Source: Ignavibacteriaceae bacterium
Lineage (GTDB): Bacteria; Bacteroidota; Ignavibacteria; Ignavibacteriales; Ignavibacteriaceae
Assembly: GCA_025455085.1 (NCBI GenBank)
Contig: JALONF010000013.1
Coordinates: 1 to 15,236 of the forward strand
Reading direction: 5' to 3'
Length of the DNA stretch: 15,236 nt
The notes under the pieces are model-generated. The model ran no database searches and was not told the origin of the DNA. It was given only the letters and a program-made list of their open reading frames with translations. This document shows positions 6,163-13,906 of the stretch, in pieces. Position 1 is the first letter of the stretch. The number at the start of each line of letters is the position of its first letter. Position numbers and translations under genes: made by a program.

Positions 6163-7026
6163 ATGTTATTTTTTTATTTAACCGAAGCCTGGCGTTCAAT
6201 AAAATCTGCGAAGTCTTCCTTTATCCTGACAACAGTCAGCTTAACAATTAGTGTCCTGCTAATTCTTTTTAGTTTTATTACTTTTCAGCTATCCGATTAT
6301 TATTCATCAAGTTTGAAATCAAACATCAGAATTAATGTTTTTCTTCAGGAGTTTTTTACTGAAAATGATCAGGAAAAAATGTTGAGTGAGTTGCAAGCGA
6401 AAATATACTCACAGAGCGTTGAGTACATTAGCAAGGATAAAGCAGCAGAGCAGTTTGTAAAGGAGACAGGTGAAGATTTCAGAAAAATTCTCGACTATAA
6501 TCCGTTGCCTGCATCATTTGTTGTACAGATATCTGAATCATTCGCAAATAGTGATTCATTAAATAATATAATCAAAGATCTTTCCAGCATCGAATTAGTT
6601 GACGAAGTTGTTTTCAAAGAAGGTTTCATATATAAATTGTTAAACTATATCGACACAATAAAGGTTTATATATTTTTGATAACTCTACTGGTTTCATTGA
6701 TTGCAATATATCTTGTTTATGCAACTATCAGGTTGATCATTAATTCACGAATGATTGACTTTGAAACAATGAAACTGGTTGGTGCAAAACTTTCAACGAT
6801 CAGAATTCCTGTGATACTTAACGGACTAATTGCAAGTTTGTTCTCAGGAATTTTATCTTATCTGGTATTTCTTTTCATTAAAAAGCAGTTGCTGATTGTT
6901 GAAGCTATAGGTATAATGTTCTCGCAGTTTATGTTGGAATACAAACTAATTATTTTCTTAACAGGACCAGTTCTGGTGTTCATCGTTTCAGTTTTTACGC
7001 TCAGGAAAGTATCATTAAAAATTTGA
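6163..7026 (+). CDS. ftsX: Cell division protein FtsX (permease-like ABC component)
   Basis: FtsX pairs with the ATPase FtsE at the division site and, in the species studied, controls periplasmic cell-wall hydrolases. The 287-residue product has the FtsX arrangement: a cytoplasmic N-terminus (FYLTEAWRSIKSAKSSF), membrane helix 1 at about 22-42, a large periplasmic domain at about 43-165 containing YISKDKAAEQFVKETGEDF (88-106) and NPLPASFVV (113-121), then helices at about 168-190, 213-237 and 262-280. The diagnostic cytoplasmic MKLVGA is at 203-208. No ftsE is adjacent, although the two are usually neighbours. The ATG lies 31 bases after the preceding gene, with no strong SD. All expected segments are present, so the call is firm. 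Confidence 0.93.
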   Translation: MLFFYLTEAWRSIKSAKSSFILTTVSLTISVLLILFSFITFQLSDYYSSSLKSNIRINVFLQEFFTENDQEKMLSELQAKIYSQSVEYISKDKAAEQFVKETGEDFRKILDYNPLPASFVVQISESFANSDSLNNIIKDLSSIELVDEVVFKEGFIYKLLNYIDTIKVYIFLITLLVSLIAIYLVYATIRLIINSRMIDFETMKLVGAKLSTIRIPVILNGLIASLFSGILSYLVFLFIKKQLLIVEAIGIMFSQFMLEYKLIIFLTGPVLVFIVSVFTLRKVSLKI

Positions 7027-7061
7027 TGACGCATATTTATTTTATAATTTAACTATTGTCA

Positions 7062-7067
7062 TATAAT
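7062..7067 (+). promoter_or_regulatory. Possible -10 element upstream of the polysaccharide cluster
   Basis: The 89-base gap between ftsX and the SLBB gene is very AT-rich and holds two TATAAT hexamers, at 7043-7048 and 7062-7067. The second lies about 50 bases before the ATG at 7116. No convincing TTGACA-like -35 box is visible at the usual distance from either, so this is a weak candidate for a promoter of the export and polysaccharide operon. I see no terminator hairpin after ftsX. Confidence 0.25.
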
Positions 7068-7115
7068 GATTGTTTTTAATATCTGTTTTTTCATCACTCA
7101 TCTTCAAATAATTAA

Positions 7116-8705
7116 ATGAAATTAAAATTATTCATAATCCTCTTTTTGACAATCCTGATATCCGACAAAGGTTTGACACAGCAAATACCGGACTATGCTG
7201 AAAGATTCTCCCAGGATACATTGAGCCAAATTACTCCTGTATCACCATCCAGACTGGCTACAGAAGGAATAGTAAATCCGGTAGAATATCGTGTGGGACC
7301 TGGCGATAAAATTTTTATATCAATCAGCGGTGTTACGGAAATTTCGAATACATTTGTTATAGATCAGGAAGGCTGGCTTTATATTCCAAGAATTGGTGGA
7401 ATCAATTTGAGGAAGACATCATTAAAGGATGCCAAAGAAAAAATTTCGGATGCGATTCTTCGTTACTTTAAAGATGTAGATATCTTTATTTCACTTGTTG
7501 ACTTTAGAATGATTAAAATTTCACTTTTAGGTAGTGTAGCCAAACCTTCTGTCTTTGTTTTATCTGCTAATTCCAGATTGATGGATTTAATTACCGGCTC
7601 TAAGCAGTTGACTGAAAATTCTGATATGAGAAATATTAAAGTCATTTCAAAAGAAGGGGAGACGAAAAATTATGATTTGCTTACCTTCCTTAGATTTGGT
7701 GATTTTGCAAGCAATCCATTTTTGGTTGAAGGGGATGTTGTGATGGTTCAAAAGGTTGATCAGGTGATTCGTATCAGTGGTCAAGTTCAATATCCTGCAC
7801 TATACGAATTCCGTCCTGATGAAACGATTAATGATCTTATCAAATTGGCGGGCGGTTTTACTTTCGATGCAAGGAAGGATACAATTGAACTGATTCGATT
7901 TCTGGAAGATGATAAAACTCAGCTGAGTAAATATTACTCTTATGATGAAATTGAACAGAATAATATTTATCTGCAGAACAAAGATCACGTTGTTGTCAGG
8001 CAGATTCCAGAATATTTAATTGATCATTATGTTGTTGTTAATGGATATGTTCGTTATCCTGGCTGGTATAAAATAAACAAGAATAGTACTACTCTTAAGA
8101 ATTTAATTAAGGAGGCTGGTGGATTTCTGGAGGAAGCATCGATGACTGAAGCATCATTGTCAAGAAAAATGGATGTGGAAGAAACTGATCCTGAGTTTGA
8201 AAGACTTAAGCTTATCCCTACTGATAAAATGACGGAAGACGAGTATGATTACTACAAAGCAAAATCCCGACAGTTTTCCGGGACAGTCGTTGTGGATTTT
8301 GTGAAGTTATTTCAACAAGGCGATCTTGGTGAAGATATTATTTTGCGGAAGAACGATATTATTAACGTTCCTGAGAAAAAGGATTATATCATTATGCTCG
8401 GACAATTTGTAAACCCTGGTAAAATAATTTATGATTCATTATTGACGATCAATGACTACATCAAGCTTGCTGGTGGTTTTGGCTGGCGTGCCCTGGAAGG
8501 TGATGTAAGAATTATAAGAGCAAAAACCGGAGAATGGGTGGACGCAGATGAGGACGTTCTGCTTAAACCCGGAGATACAATTTGGGTTCCTGAAGATCCC
8601 CCGGGTCCAAAATTCTGGGACGTATTTATGGATGCACTTACTGTTGTAGCTCAGTTAGCGGCGATTGTAGCTGCTTCTGCTGCTGTAATTGTGGCGACGA
8701 GGTGA
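7116..8705 (+). CDS. Polysaccharide export protein with Poly_export domain and about four SLBB repeats
   Basis: This is a Wza-like protein for moving polysaccharide across the periplasm and outer membrane. The 529-residue product has an N-terminal signal peptide (residues 1 to about 22, ending near GLTQQ), then the Poly_export domain with VEYRVGPGDKIFISISG (56-72) and IDQEGWLYIPRIGGINL (82-98). SLBB-type modules lie near 132-178, 217-262 (ISGQVQYPALYEF), 305-350 (VNGYVRYPGWYKI) and 424-470 (MLGQFVNPGKIIYD), the last three each with an AGGF turn. An Ala/Val-rich hydrophobic helix at about 505-527 ends the protein. There is no lipobox cysteine after the signal, unlike E. coli Wza, so anchoring may rely on the C-terminal helix. 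Its stop falls within the SD region of the Wzz-like gene, tying the two together. Confidence 0.92.
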   Translation: MKLKLFIILFLTILISDKGLTQQIPDYAERFSQDTLSQITPVSPSRLATEGIVNPVEYRVGPGDKIFISISGVTEISNTFVIDQEGWLYIPRIGGINLRKTSLKDAKEKISDAILRYFKDVDIFISLVDFRMIKISLLGSVAKPSVFVLSANSRLMDLITGSKQLTENSDMRNIKVISKEGETKNYDLLTFLRFGDFASNPFLVEGDVVMVQKVDQVIRISGQVQYPALYEFRPDETINDLIKLAGGFTFDARKDTIELIRFLEDDKTQLSKYYSYDEIEQNNIYLQNKDHVVVRQIPEYLIDHYVVVNGYVRYPGWYKINKNSTTLKNLIKEAGGFLEEASMTEASLSRKMDVEETDPEFERLKLIPTDKMTEDEYDYYKAKSRQFSGTVVVDFVKLFQQGDLGEDIILRKNDIINVPEKKDYIIMLGQFVNPGKIIYDSLLTINDYIKLAGGFGWRALEGDVRIIRAKTGEWVDADEDVLLKPGDTIWVPEDPPGPKFWDVFMDALTVVAQLAAIVAASAAVIVATR

Positions 8706-8706
8706 T
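8699..8706 (+). promoter_or_regulatory. Strong ribosome binding site for the Wzz-like gene
   Basis: GAGGTGAT contains AGGTGAT, a perfect complement to the 3' end of 16S rRNA. It lies 4 bases before the ATG at 8711, or 8 bases if measured from GAGG. It spans the stop codon of the SLBB gene. It decides the start, because the GTG at 8702 lies inside the site itself. Confidence 0.7.
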
Positions 8707-8710
8707 TGAT

Positions 8711-9862
8711 ATGACTTTACACGATATTATTCACATATTGCTTATTAATTGGAAAAGAATTTTAAAGATAACTATTCTTGCAGCAATAGTAATTTTTTTC
8801 TATTTGTGGTCACTCTCGCCGGTTACTTATAATGCTCCAGTTACTGTACTTCCCCCACCAGAAGGCGATCAAATTTCCGGATTAGGTTCAATACTTTCTG
8901 GCAGTGGAGTAGGGGATTTTTTAACCGGTAAATTTGCACCGGGTAATTCCCAGTTGTTTATCCAAATCCTTAAGAGTCGTACTGCTGCTGAGTATGTAGT
9001 TAGAAAAAATAATCTCATAGGATTTTACGATGTGGAATCTGAATACGAAGCCATAAGACAACTTCAAAATGATTTAAGTATGGACTTGTCCAAAGAAGGA
9101 GTAATTACACTGTCAGTAAATGTTTCTACAGGCTTTATCCCTAAAATATTTTCGGATACTGATTCAATAAAAAATCTGTCGGCACGTATTTCAAATTCCT
9201 TCGTTGAAGCGTTGGATAAAATTAATCGTGAGAAAGTATCCTACCGGGCTAAACGTGCAAGGGAATACATTGAAGGGCAATTAAATCAAACAAAAACTGA
9301 ACTCGACACTGCTGAAATGAAGCTGATGGAATTTCAAAAGGAAAATAAAACCATTTCACTTCCCGAGCAGCTAACTTCCGTTATCGAAAGTGCAGCAAAA
9401 CTAAAAGCAGAAATAGTTAATACAGAAATTGAAATTGCATTACTTGAACCAAATTCCAGACCTGATAATAAAAATCTTCTCGCATTAAGAAAAAGATTAA
9501 ACCAGTTACAAAACGAGTATGAAAAGTTCGACATTGATTCGGATGATTACTTATTAGCATTTAGTAATGTGCCTGAACTTGGGATGAAACTTTCAAAACT
9601 AATTCGCAATGTAAAAGTTAAAAATGAAGTTTATGTTCTTCTTCAACAGCAATATTACAAAGAGAGGATTCAGGAAAACAGAGATGTACCTACAATCGAT
9701 ATTCTTGATGAGGCTATTCCACCAAAAAAACAAGTATCTCCGCGTCTCGGATATAATACCGCAGTAGGATCTGTTTTTGTGCTATTAATCGTCTCACTGT
9801 TCTTTGTTATTAAAGAAAAGAAATTATCAATTTTCAATAAAGCGAGAAGTTTGTCAATATGA
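8711..9862 (+). CDS. Wzz/GNVR-type polysaccharide chain-length (co-polymerase) protein
   Basis: Proteins of this type sit in the inner membrane, set polysaccharide chain length and link the polymerase to the export channel. From the ATG at 8711 the product is 383 residues. A short cytoplasmic N-terminus (MTLHDIIHILLINWKR) precedes membrane helix 1 at about 18-34. A large periplasmic domain has a long coiled-coil region (about 175-275, rich in Glu, Lys, Leu and Gln). The GNVR-type end IDILDEAIPPKKQVSPR (329-345) carries the proline-rich motif before helix 2 (about 348-367). No C-terminal tyrosine kinase domain is fused, so this is a kinase-less co-polymerase. A GTG at 8702 could add three residues. 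It overlaps the next gene by four bases (ATGA). The family is clear, but the polymer is unknown. Confidence 0.88.
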   Translation: MTLHDIIHILLINWKRILKITILAAIVIFFYLWSLSPVTYNAPVTVLPPPEGDQISGLGSILSGSGVGDFLTGKFAPGNSQLFIQILKSRTAAEYVVRKNNLIGFYDVESEYEAIRQLQNDLSMDLSKEGVITLSVNVSTGFIPKIFSDTDSIKNLSARISNSFVEALDKINREKVSYRAKRAREYIEGQLNQTKTELDTAEMKLMEFQKENKTISLPEQLTSVIESAAKLKAEIVNTEIEIALLEPNSRPDNKNLLALRKRLNQLQNEYEKFDIDSDDYLLAFSNVPELGMKLSKLIRNVKVKNEVYVLLQQQYYKERIQENRDVPTIDILDEAIPPKKQVSPRLGYNTAVGSVFVLLIVSLFFVIKEKKLSIFNKARSLSI

Positions 9863-10791
9863 AAACGGCAGTTGTTACCGGTGGTTCTGGATTTTTAGGC
9901 TCTCATCTTTGTGATAAACTACTCAACGAAGGATTGAAGGTTATTTGTATTGATAATCTCATTACAGGTAATGTCGACAATATTTCTCATCTCGCGGGCA
10001 ATGAAAATTTCTCTTTCATTAAACACGACATAACAAACTATATCTTTATTCCTGGCAAGGTTGACTACATACTACATTTTGCATCACCAGCCAGTCCGGT
10101 TGATTACTTACAGCTACCAATTCAAACTCTGAAGGTTGGTTCACTCGGTACACATAAAGCATTAGGATTGGCCAAAGAAAAGAAAGCGCGATTTTTACTT
10201 GCATCTACTTCAGAAGTCTACGGAGATCCTGAAATTCATCCTCAACCTGAAGAATACTGGGGGAATGTAAATCCAATTGGTCCCCGTGGCGTGTATGATG
10301 AAGCCAAAAGATTTGCTGAAGCACTAACAATGGCTTATCACAGATACCATAATGTTGAAACACGGATAGCAAGGATATTTAATACTTTTGGACCCAGAAT
10401 GAGAGCTAAAGATGGTCGAGCTATACCCAATTTTATAATGCAGGCATTAACAGAGCAGCCTATTACTGTTTATGGCGATGGTTCTCAAACTAGGAGTTTC
10501 TGTTTTATAACAGATGAAGTTGATGGTTTATTTAAATTACTTATGTCCAATGAGGATGAACCGGTAAATATTGGAAATCCTGAAGAGATCCCGCTCCTTG
10601 AAATCGCCAAAGAAATAATTGAGCTTACCAATAGTAAAAGTAAAATAGTTTTTGAAGAGCTTCCTGTTAACGATCCTAAAGTTAGACAGCCTGATATTAG
10701 GAAAGCCAAAGAAAAACTTGGCTGGGAACCAAAAGTTAACCGGCGAGAGGGATTGAAGAAAACAATCCAGTACTTTAGAGAACTACTCTAA
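9859..10791 (+). CDS. UDP-glucuronate decarboxylase (UDP-xylose synthase)
   Basis: This enzyme oxidises and decarboxylates UDP-glucuronate to UDP-xylose with bound NAD, supplying a pentose for glycan synthesis. The 310-residue product is an extended short-chain dehydrogenase. It has the NAD loop TGGSGFLGSH (7-16), the UXS-typical HFASPASPVDY (73-83), the active-site segment STSEVYGDP (116-124) with Thr117 and Glu119, GPRGVYDEAKR (141-151) with Tyr146 and Lys150, RIFNTFGPRM (172-181), YGDGSQTRSFCFI (205-217) and RQPDI (276-280). These segments separate it from UDP-glucose 4-epimerase and dTDP-glucose dehydratase. The start overlaps the Wzz-like stop by four bases. No UDP-glucose dehydrogenase is in the window to supply its substrate. 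It indicates that the polymer may contain xylose or a xylose-derived sugar. Confidence 0.92.
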   Translation: MKTAVVTGGSGFLGSHLCDKLLNEGLKVICIDNLITGNVDNISHLAGNENFSFIKHDITNYIFIPGKVDYILHFASPASPVDYLQLPIQTLKVGSLGTHKALGLAKEKKARFLLASTSEVYGDPEIHPQPEEYWGNVNPIGPRGVYDEAKRFAEALTMAYHRYHNVETRIARIFNTFGPRMRAKDGRAIPNFIMQALTEQPITVYGDGSQTRSFCFITDEVDGLFKLLMSNEDEPVNIGNPEEIPLLEIAKEIIELTNSKSKIVFEELPVNDPKVRQPDIRKAKEKLGWEPKVNRREGLKKTIQYFRELL

Positions 10792-10848
10792 TTTCCTCCT
10801 CCTTATTCCGTATGAAACAAAGATTAATGTCGAGTCCTTAATTCTAAA

Positions 10849-12399
10849 ATGAGCCAGAAGTTTACATCGACAATTGCAGGCGCATCCATTTTCATTTCAA
10901 TAGTTGGGTTGCTTAGCCGCGGTTTGGGTTTCATCCGTGAAATGATTTTTGCGAATAATTTCGGATTAGAAACGGAGTTTGATTTATATCTCGTTGGTGC
11001 TGTCTTACCTATAACTATTAATACTGTCCTGCTATATATTGGACAGAATTTTTTTATTCCCGAATTTCAAAAAATAAACTCATCGGATGCTGAAGCGGCT
11101 CAAAAATACTTTAAGCAGTCATTTATCACATTTGTTGCAGCCGGAGCTTTAATCTCGTTATTACTCTTTTTTACCGGAGATTTAATAATAAATATTTATA
11201 TGCAATCGGCTTCTCAAGCAAGCAGGGAAATAGCAACTAAGGTATTTAATATCTTCCTACTGACAATTCCATTCTCTGCTGGCGTTGCAATTTTATCAGC
11301 ATTGTTGCAAACAGTTTATGAATTTAAATATCCTGCAGTGTCTCTCTTATTTCTTAATATATCCATAATAGTATTGCTTTTGTTTTTTTCAGATAGATTT
11401 GGAGTATATATTATACCAGCCGGATACACTTTAGGCTCCTTACTTCAATTTGGCTATTTGCTTTTTAAATCCAAAAAGTTTGTGAAACTTAATTTGTTAA
11501 CTGGAACTGAAGGATTCTCTCTCTCAAAATCAATTCTAAGTTCTTCTATTGTCATTATAATCATGATAGAATCTATTAGTCAGCTTTATTCAATTTTTGA
11601 CAGGTTCTTTTATGGAGAAATATCTTCAGGGGGTATTGCTTCTCTAAATTATGCTATGATAATATGGTTCCTTCCTGTTTCAATTTTTTCCATTTCACTT
11701 GCAACGGTAGTTTTTCCCACAATTACCAAGGCTATAATTGAATCCTCGTTTGATGAAATAGAAAAAATTTATAATGAAAGTATCTCAATGAATACTTTCA
11801 TTTTTATACCTTTGACTTTTATAATGTTCTTTTACGGTGATACTTTAATTAGAATATTTTTTGAAAGAGGAAAATTTAGTGAGGAAAGTACGGCTATAAC
11901 TTTTGGTGTTCTTAGATTTTATGCTTTAAGCTTGGCTTTTTATTCGGTATATGCTGTTTTTAATAAGATATTTTACAGCATAGGCAAAGCCAAATTACTT
12001 CTAGTGATAACGATTACCGGACTTCTGCTGAAATTGTTCTTAAATTTTGTGTTAGTTGATTTACAACAGGAAGGATTAGCATTAAGCACATGCATTAGTT
12101 TTATCTTTTTCTTTTTGGCAAGCTATATAGTACTAAATACTAAGTTAAAAATTAAAGACAGATCTCTCTTTATTAAGGATTTTATTTTTCATTTAACCAA
12201 TTGTACCATCTGTTTGATTTCAATAAAAATTATTTCGGATATTAATGAGGTCAGTAATATTTTTGAAGAAGTTTTAGTGATAGCATTTTTCATGCTTATA
12301 TACTTATTCAACTTAATTCTAATTAAACATAACGCATTAGTCATTTCGAACAGGATATTTAAGCGTTTAAACTTAAACAAGTTATTTAGTGCTGGATAG
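10849..12399 (+). CDS. MurJ/MviN-family lipid-linked oligosaccharide flippase, Wzx role likely
   Basis: Members of the MOP superfamily flip lipid-linked sugars across the inner membrane: lipid II for MurJ, or polysaccharide repeat units for Wzx. The 516-residue product is hydrophobic throughout, with about 13-14 helices by eye. It begins with a MurJ-like block, SIVGLLSRGLGFIREMIFAN (17-36), including Arg24 and Arg30, followed by a segment with FDLYLVGAVLP (44-54). The loop FFERGKFSEEST and the FNKIFYSIGKAK segment are also typical of this family. It lies between UDP-xylose synthase and the polymerase, which argues for repeat-unit flipping rather than the housekeeping MurJ role. That is an inference from position. 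It follows a 57-base gap without a clear SD or promoter. The family is certain, the substrate is not. Confidence 0.87.
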   Translation: MSQKFTSTIAGASIFISIVGLLSRGLGFIREMIFANNFGLETEFDLYLVGAVLPITINTVLLYIGQNFFIPEFQKINSSDAEAAQKYFKQSFITFVAAGALISLLLFFTGDLIINIYMQSASQASREIATKVFNIFLLTIPFSAGVAILSALLQTVYEFKYPAVSLLFLNISIIVLLLFFSDRFGVYIIPAGYTLGSLLQFGYLLFKSKKFVKLNLLTGTEGFSLSKSILSSSIVIIIMIESISQLYSIFDRFFYGEISSGGIASLNYAMIIWFLPVSIFSISLATVVFPTITKAIIESSFDEIEKIYNESISMNTFIFIPLTFIMFFYGDTLIRIFFERGKFSEESTAITFGVLRFYALSLAFYSVYAVFNKIFYSIGKAKLLLVITITGLLLKLFLNFVLVDLQQEGLALSTCISFIFFFLASYIVLNTKLKIKDRSLFIKDFIFHLTNCTICLISIKIISDINEVSNIFEEVLVIAFFMLIYLFNLILIKHNALVISNRIFKRLNLNKLFSAG

Positions 12400-12453
12400 T
12401 CTTTAAATTTAATTAATGCAGAAATTTTATAAGCATTGGGCTCTATTTTAGAA

Positions 12454-13902
12454 ATGATGAAGTCATTAAATATTAAAGAAATTAGTGCAAAAGAAAACCT
12501 ATCGCTGCTGGTTTTATCAATCGGTTTAAGTATTCCAGCTATTTTACTTGGTGAAAATATATTATTAGCCCTGCCAGTTGTAATCATAGTAATGCTAAGC
12601 TTCATTTTTGGAGAAAGATTTATATTTGCGTTTGTTATTATTTCCTTATTTACTCTTGTCGGGGATTTAAGCAGACCGTTAAGATCTGTTGTCCAGCTTG
12701 TTGATTTTACGATGCTGAGTGTTTTATTTTTAAAGCGATTTTCACTGAATTTTTACTCCTATCCTCAAATCCCCAAATCCGTAGTCTATTTTTTAATCCT
12801 TTATTTTTCAGCAATGATTATTTCTGCAGTAATGTCGAAATACCCCTTTGCAGGAATTGGATTAATAGCCCGACAAATTGTTTTTTTTATTATAGCATAC
12901 GTTTTTTATTCTCTTATAGATAGTGTGAGGGACATAAAACTTTACTTCACTTCCATTTTTATTGTGGCTTGTATATTAGTTACATTTTCCTTGCTAGCGT
13001 TTTTTCAAGGTGGCGTTAGTTTATTAGATGTACTATCTCCAAACAGACCCAGAGTAGCAGCTATCATTGAGAATATAGAAGCAGCCACGAATTTTTACGT
13101 AGTATCCATTCCGATAGTCATCAGTTTTGTGCTGCTAAAAAAAGATAAGCACAACAATATAATTAATTGGTTTCTTTTATATTACTTCGTTCTGGGATTA
13201 ATTCTTGCAATGTCCCGTTCAGCCATAATAGGTATAATAGTTAGTACGGCAATTATATTTTATTTGTTGAGAAGAAAAAAATTTTATCAGTTACTATTTA
13301 CTATAACTTTTATTGTTCTAATATTTTTATTTTACCCACCCCTCAATGAATTTTTGACCACGTTTTTGAGAATTGAATCAGGTATGAGTGCCAGGGATTA
13401 TGTTTGGAAGATGTCAATGGATATGATTAAGGATCATACTGTCTTTGGTATTGGACCAGGTGCATACCAATATGAAATGATTAATTATTTTCCGTATATG
13501 CTGGATGATTGGTGGGGAAAGTTATTCATCTATTACAACGAAGTAACCGGTGGAGCAAATTTATCCCACAACGTTTTTTTAACTTTCTTTACAGATATGG
13601 GTATTTTAGGAATTACAACAGCTATTGCTTTACCTGTGATTTATTTCCGAATTGGAATTAGAACGATAAAAAAATACAAAAATGAAACTCCAGGTAATTA
13701 TTATCTAATTATTGCGCTTTTCGCTGCGGGTTGCAGCATTATTTTTCGAAATATTTTCAATAGTATAGGTCTCTTATATGTCGGTGGAATTCATACCGAC
13801 CTGCCATTCTGGTTAATATTTGGGAGCTTAATTTATTTCTATAACTTGCCTGTGCCCTCTAAGGAAGTTCTGCAAGACCATTTTAAATCTGCGGTTCATT
13901 AG
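12454..13902 (+). CDS. O-antigen ligase/polymerase family membrane protein (Wzy/WaaL type)
   Basis: Such enzymes either join repeat units into a polymer (Wzy) or attach the polymer to lipid A core or another acceptor (WaaL). From the ATG at 12454 the product is 482 residues with about 10-12 membrane helices. The Wzy_C region is recognisable: AMSRSAIIG (252-260) on a helix, SARDYVWKMSMDMIKDHTVFG (312-332), GIGPGAYQYE (332-341), and after a large periplasmic loop NLSHNVFLTFFTDMGILG (369-386) with His373. These Arg, Gly and His positions are typical of the family. Polymerase and ligase cannot be separated by sequence alone; the adjacent flippase and chain-length protein favour a polymerase. The start is uncertain: a TTG at 12436 and an ATG at 12457 are alternatives, with no strong SD for any. 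Confidence 0.87.
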   Translation: MMKSLNIKEISAKENLSLLVLSIGLSIPAILLGENILLALPVVIIVMLSFIFGERFIFAFVIISLFTLVGDLSRPLRSVVQLVDFTMLSVLFLKRFSLNFYSYPQIPKSVVYFLILYFSAMIISAVMSKYPFAGIGLIARQIVFFIIAYVFYSLIDSVRDIKLYFTSIFIVACILVTFSLLAFFQGGVSLLDVLSPNRPRVAAIIENIEAATNFYVVSIPIVISFVLLKKDKHNNIINWFLLYYFVLGLILAMSRSAIIGIIVSTAIIFYLLRRKKFYQLLFTITFIVLIFLFYPPLNEFLTTFLRIESGMSARDYVWKMSMDMIKDHTVFGIGPGAYQYEMINYFPYMLDDWWGKLFIYYNEVTGGANLSHNVFLTFFTDMGILGITTAIALPVIYFRIGIRTIKKYKNETPGNYYLIIALFAAGCSIIFRNIFNSIGLLYVGGIHTDLPFWLIFGSLIYFYNLPVPSKEVLQDHFKSAVH

Positions 13903-13906
13903 GTCT

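Noticed and set aside
7027..7115. Possible terminator between ftsX and the SLBB gene
   Set aside because: Only a 4-bp TCAT/ATGA match is present and there is no GC-containing stem followed by a T run.
10791..10805. Repeated CCTCC run after UDP-xylose synthase, reading as AAGGAGGAGG on the minus strand
   Set aside because: It looks like an SD on the minus strand, but no start codon follows it at a useful distance and the region downstream on that strand is antisense to the UDP-xylose synthase gene.
12189..12605. Minus-strand 138-codon open frame across the flippase-polymerase junction
   Set aside because: Both plus-strand genes are well supported here, and the antisense peptide is low-complexity Ile/Lys/Asn typical of AT-rich reverse frames.
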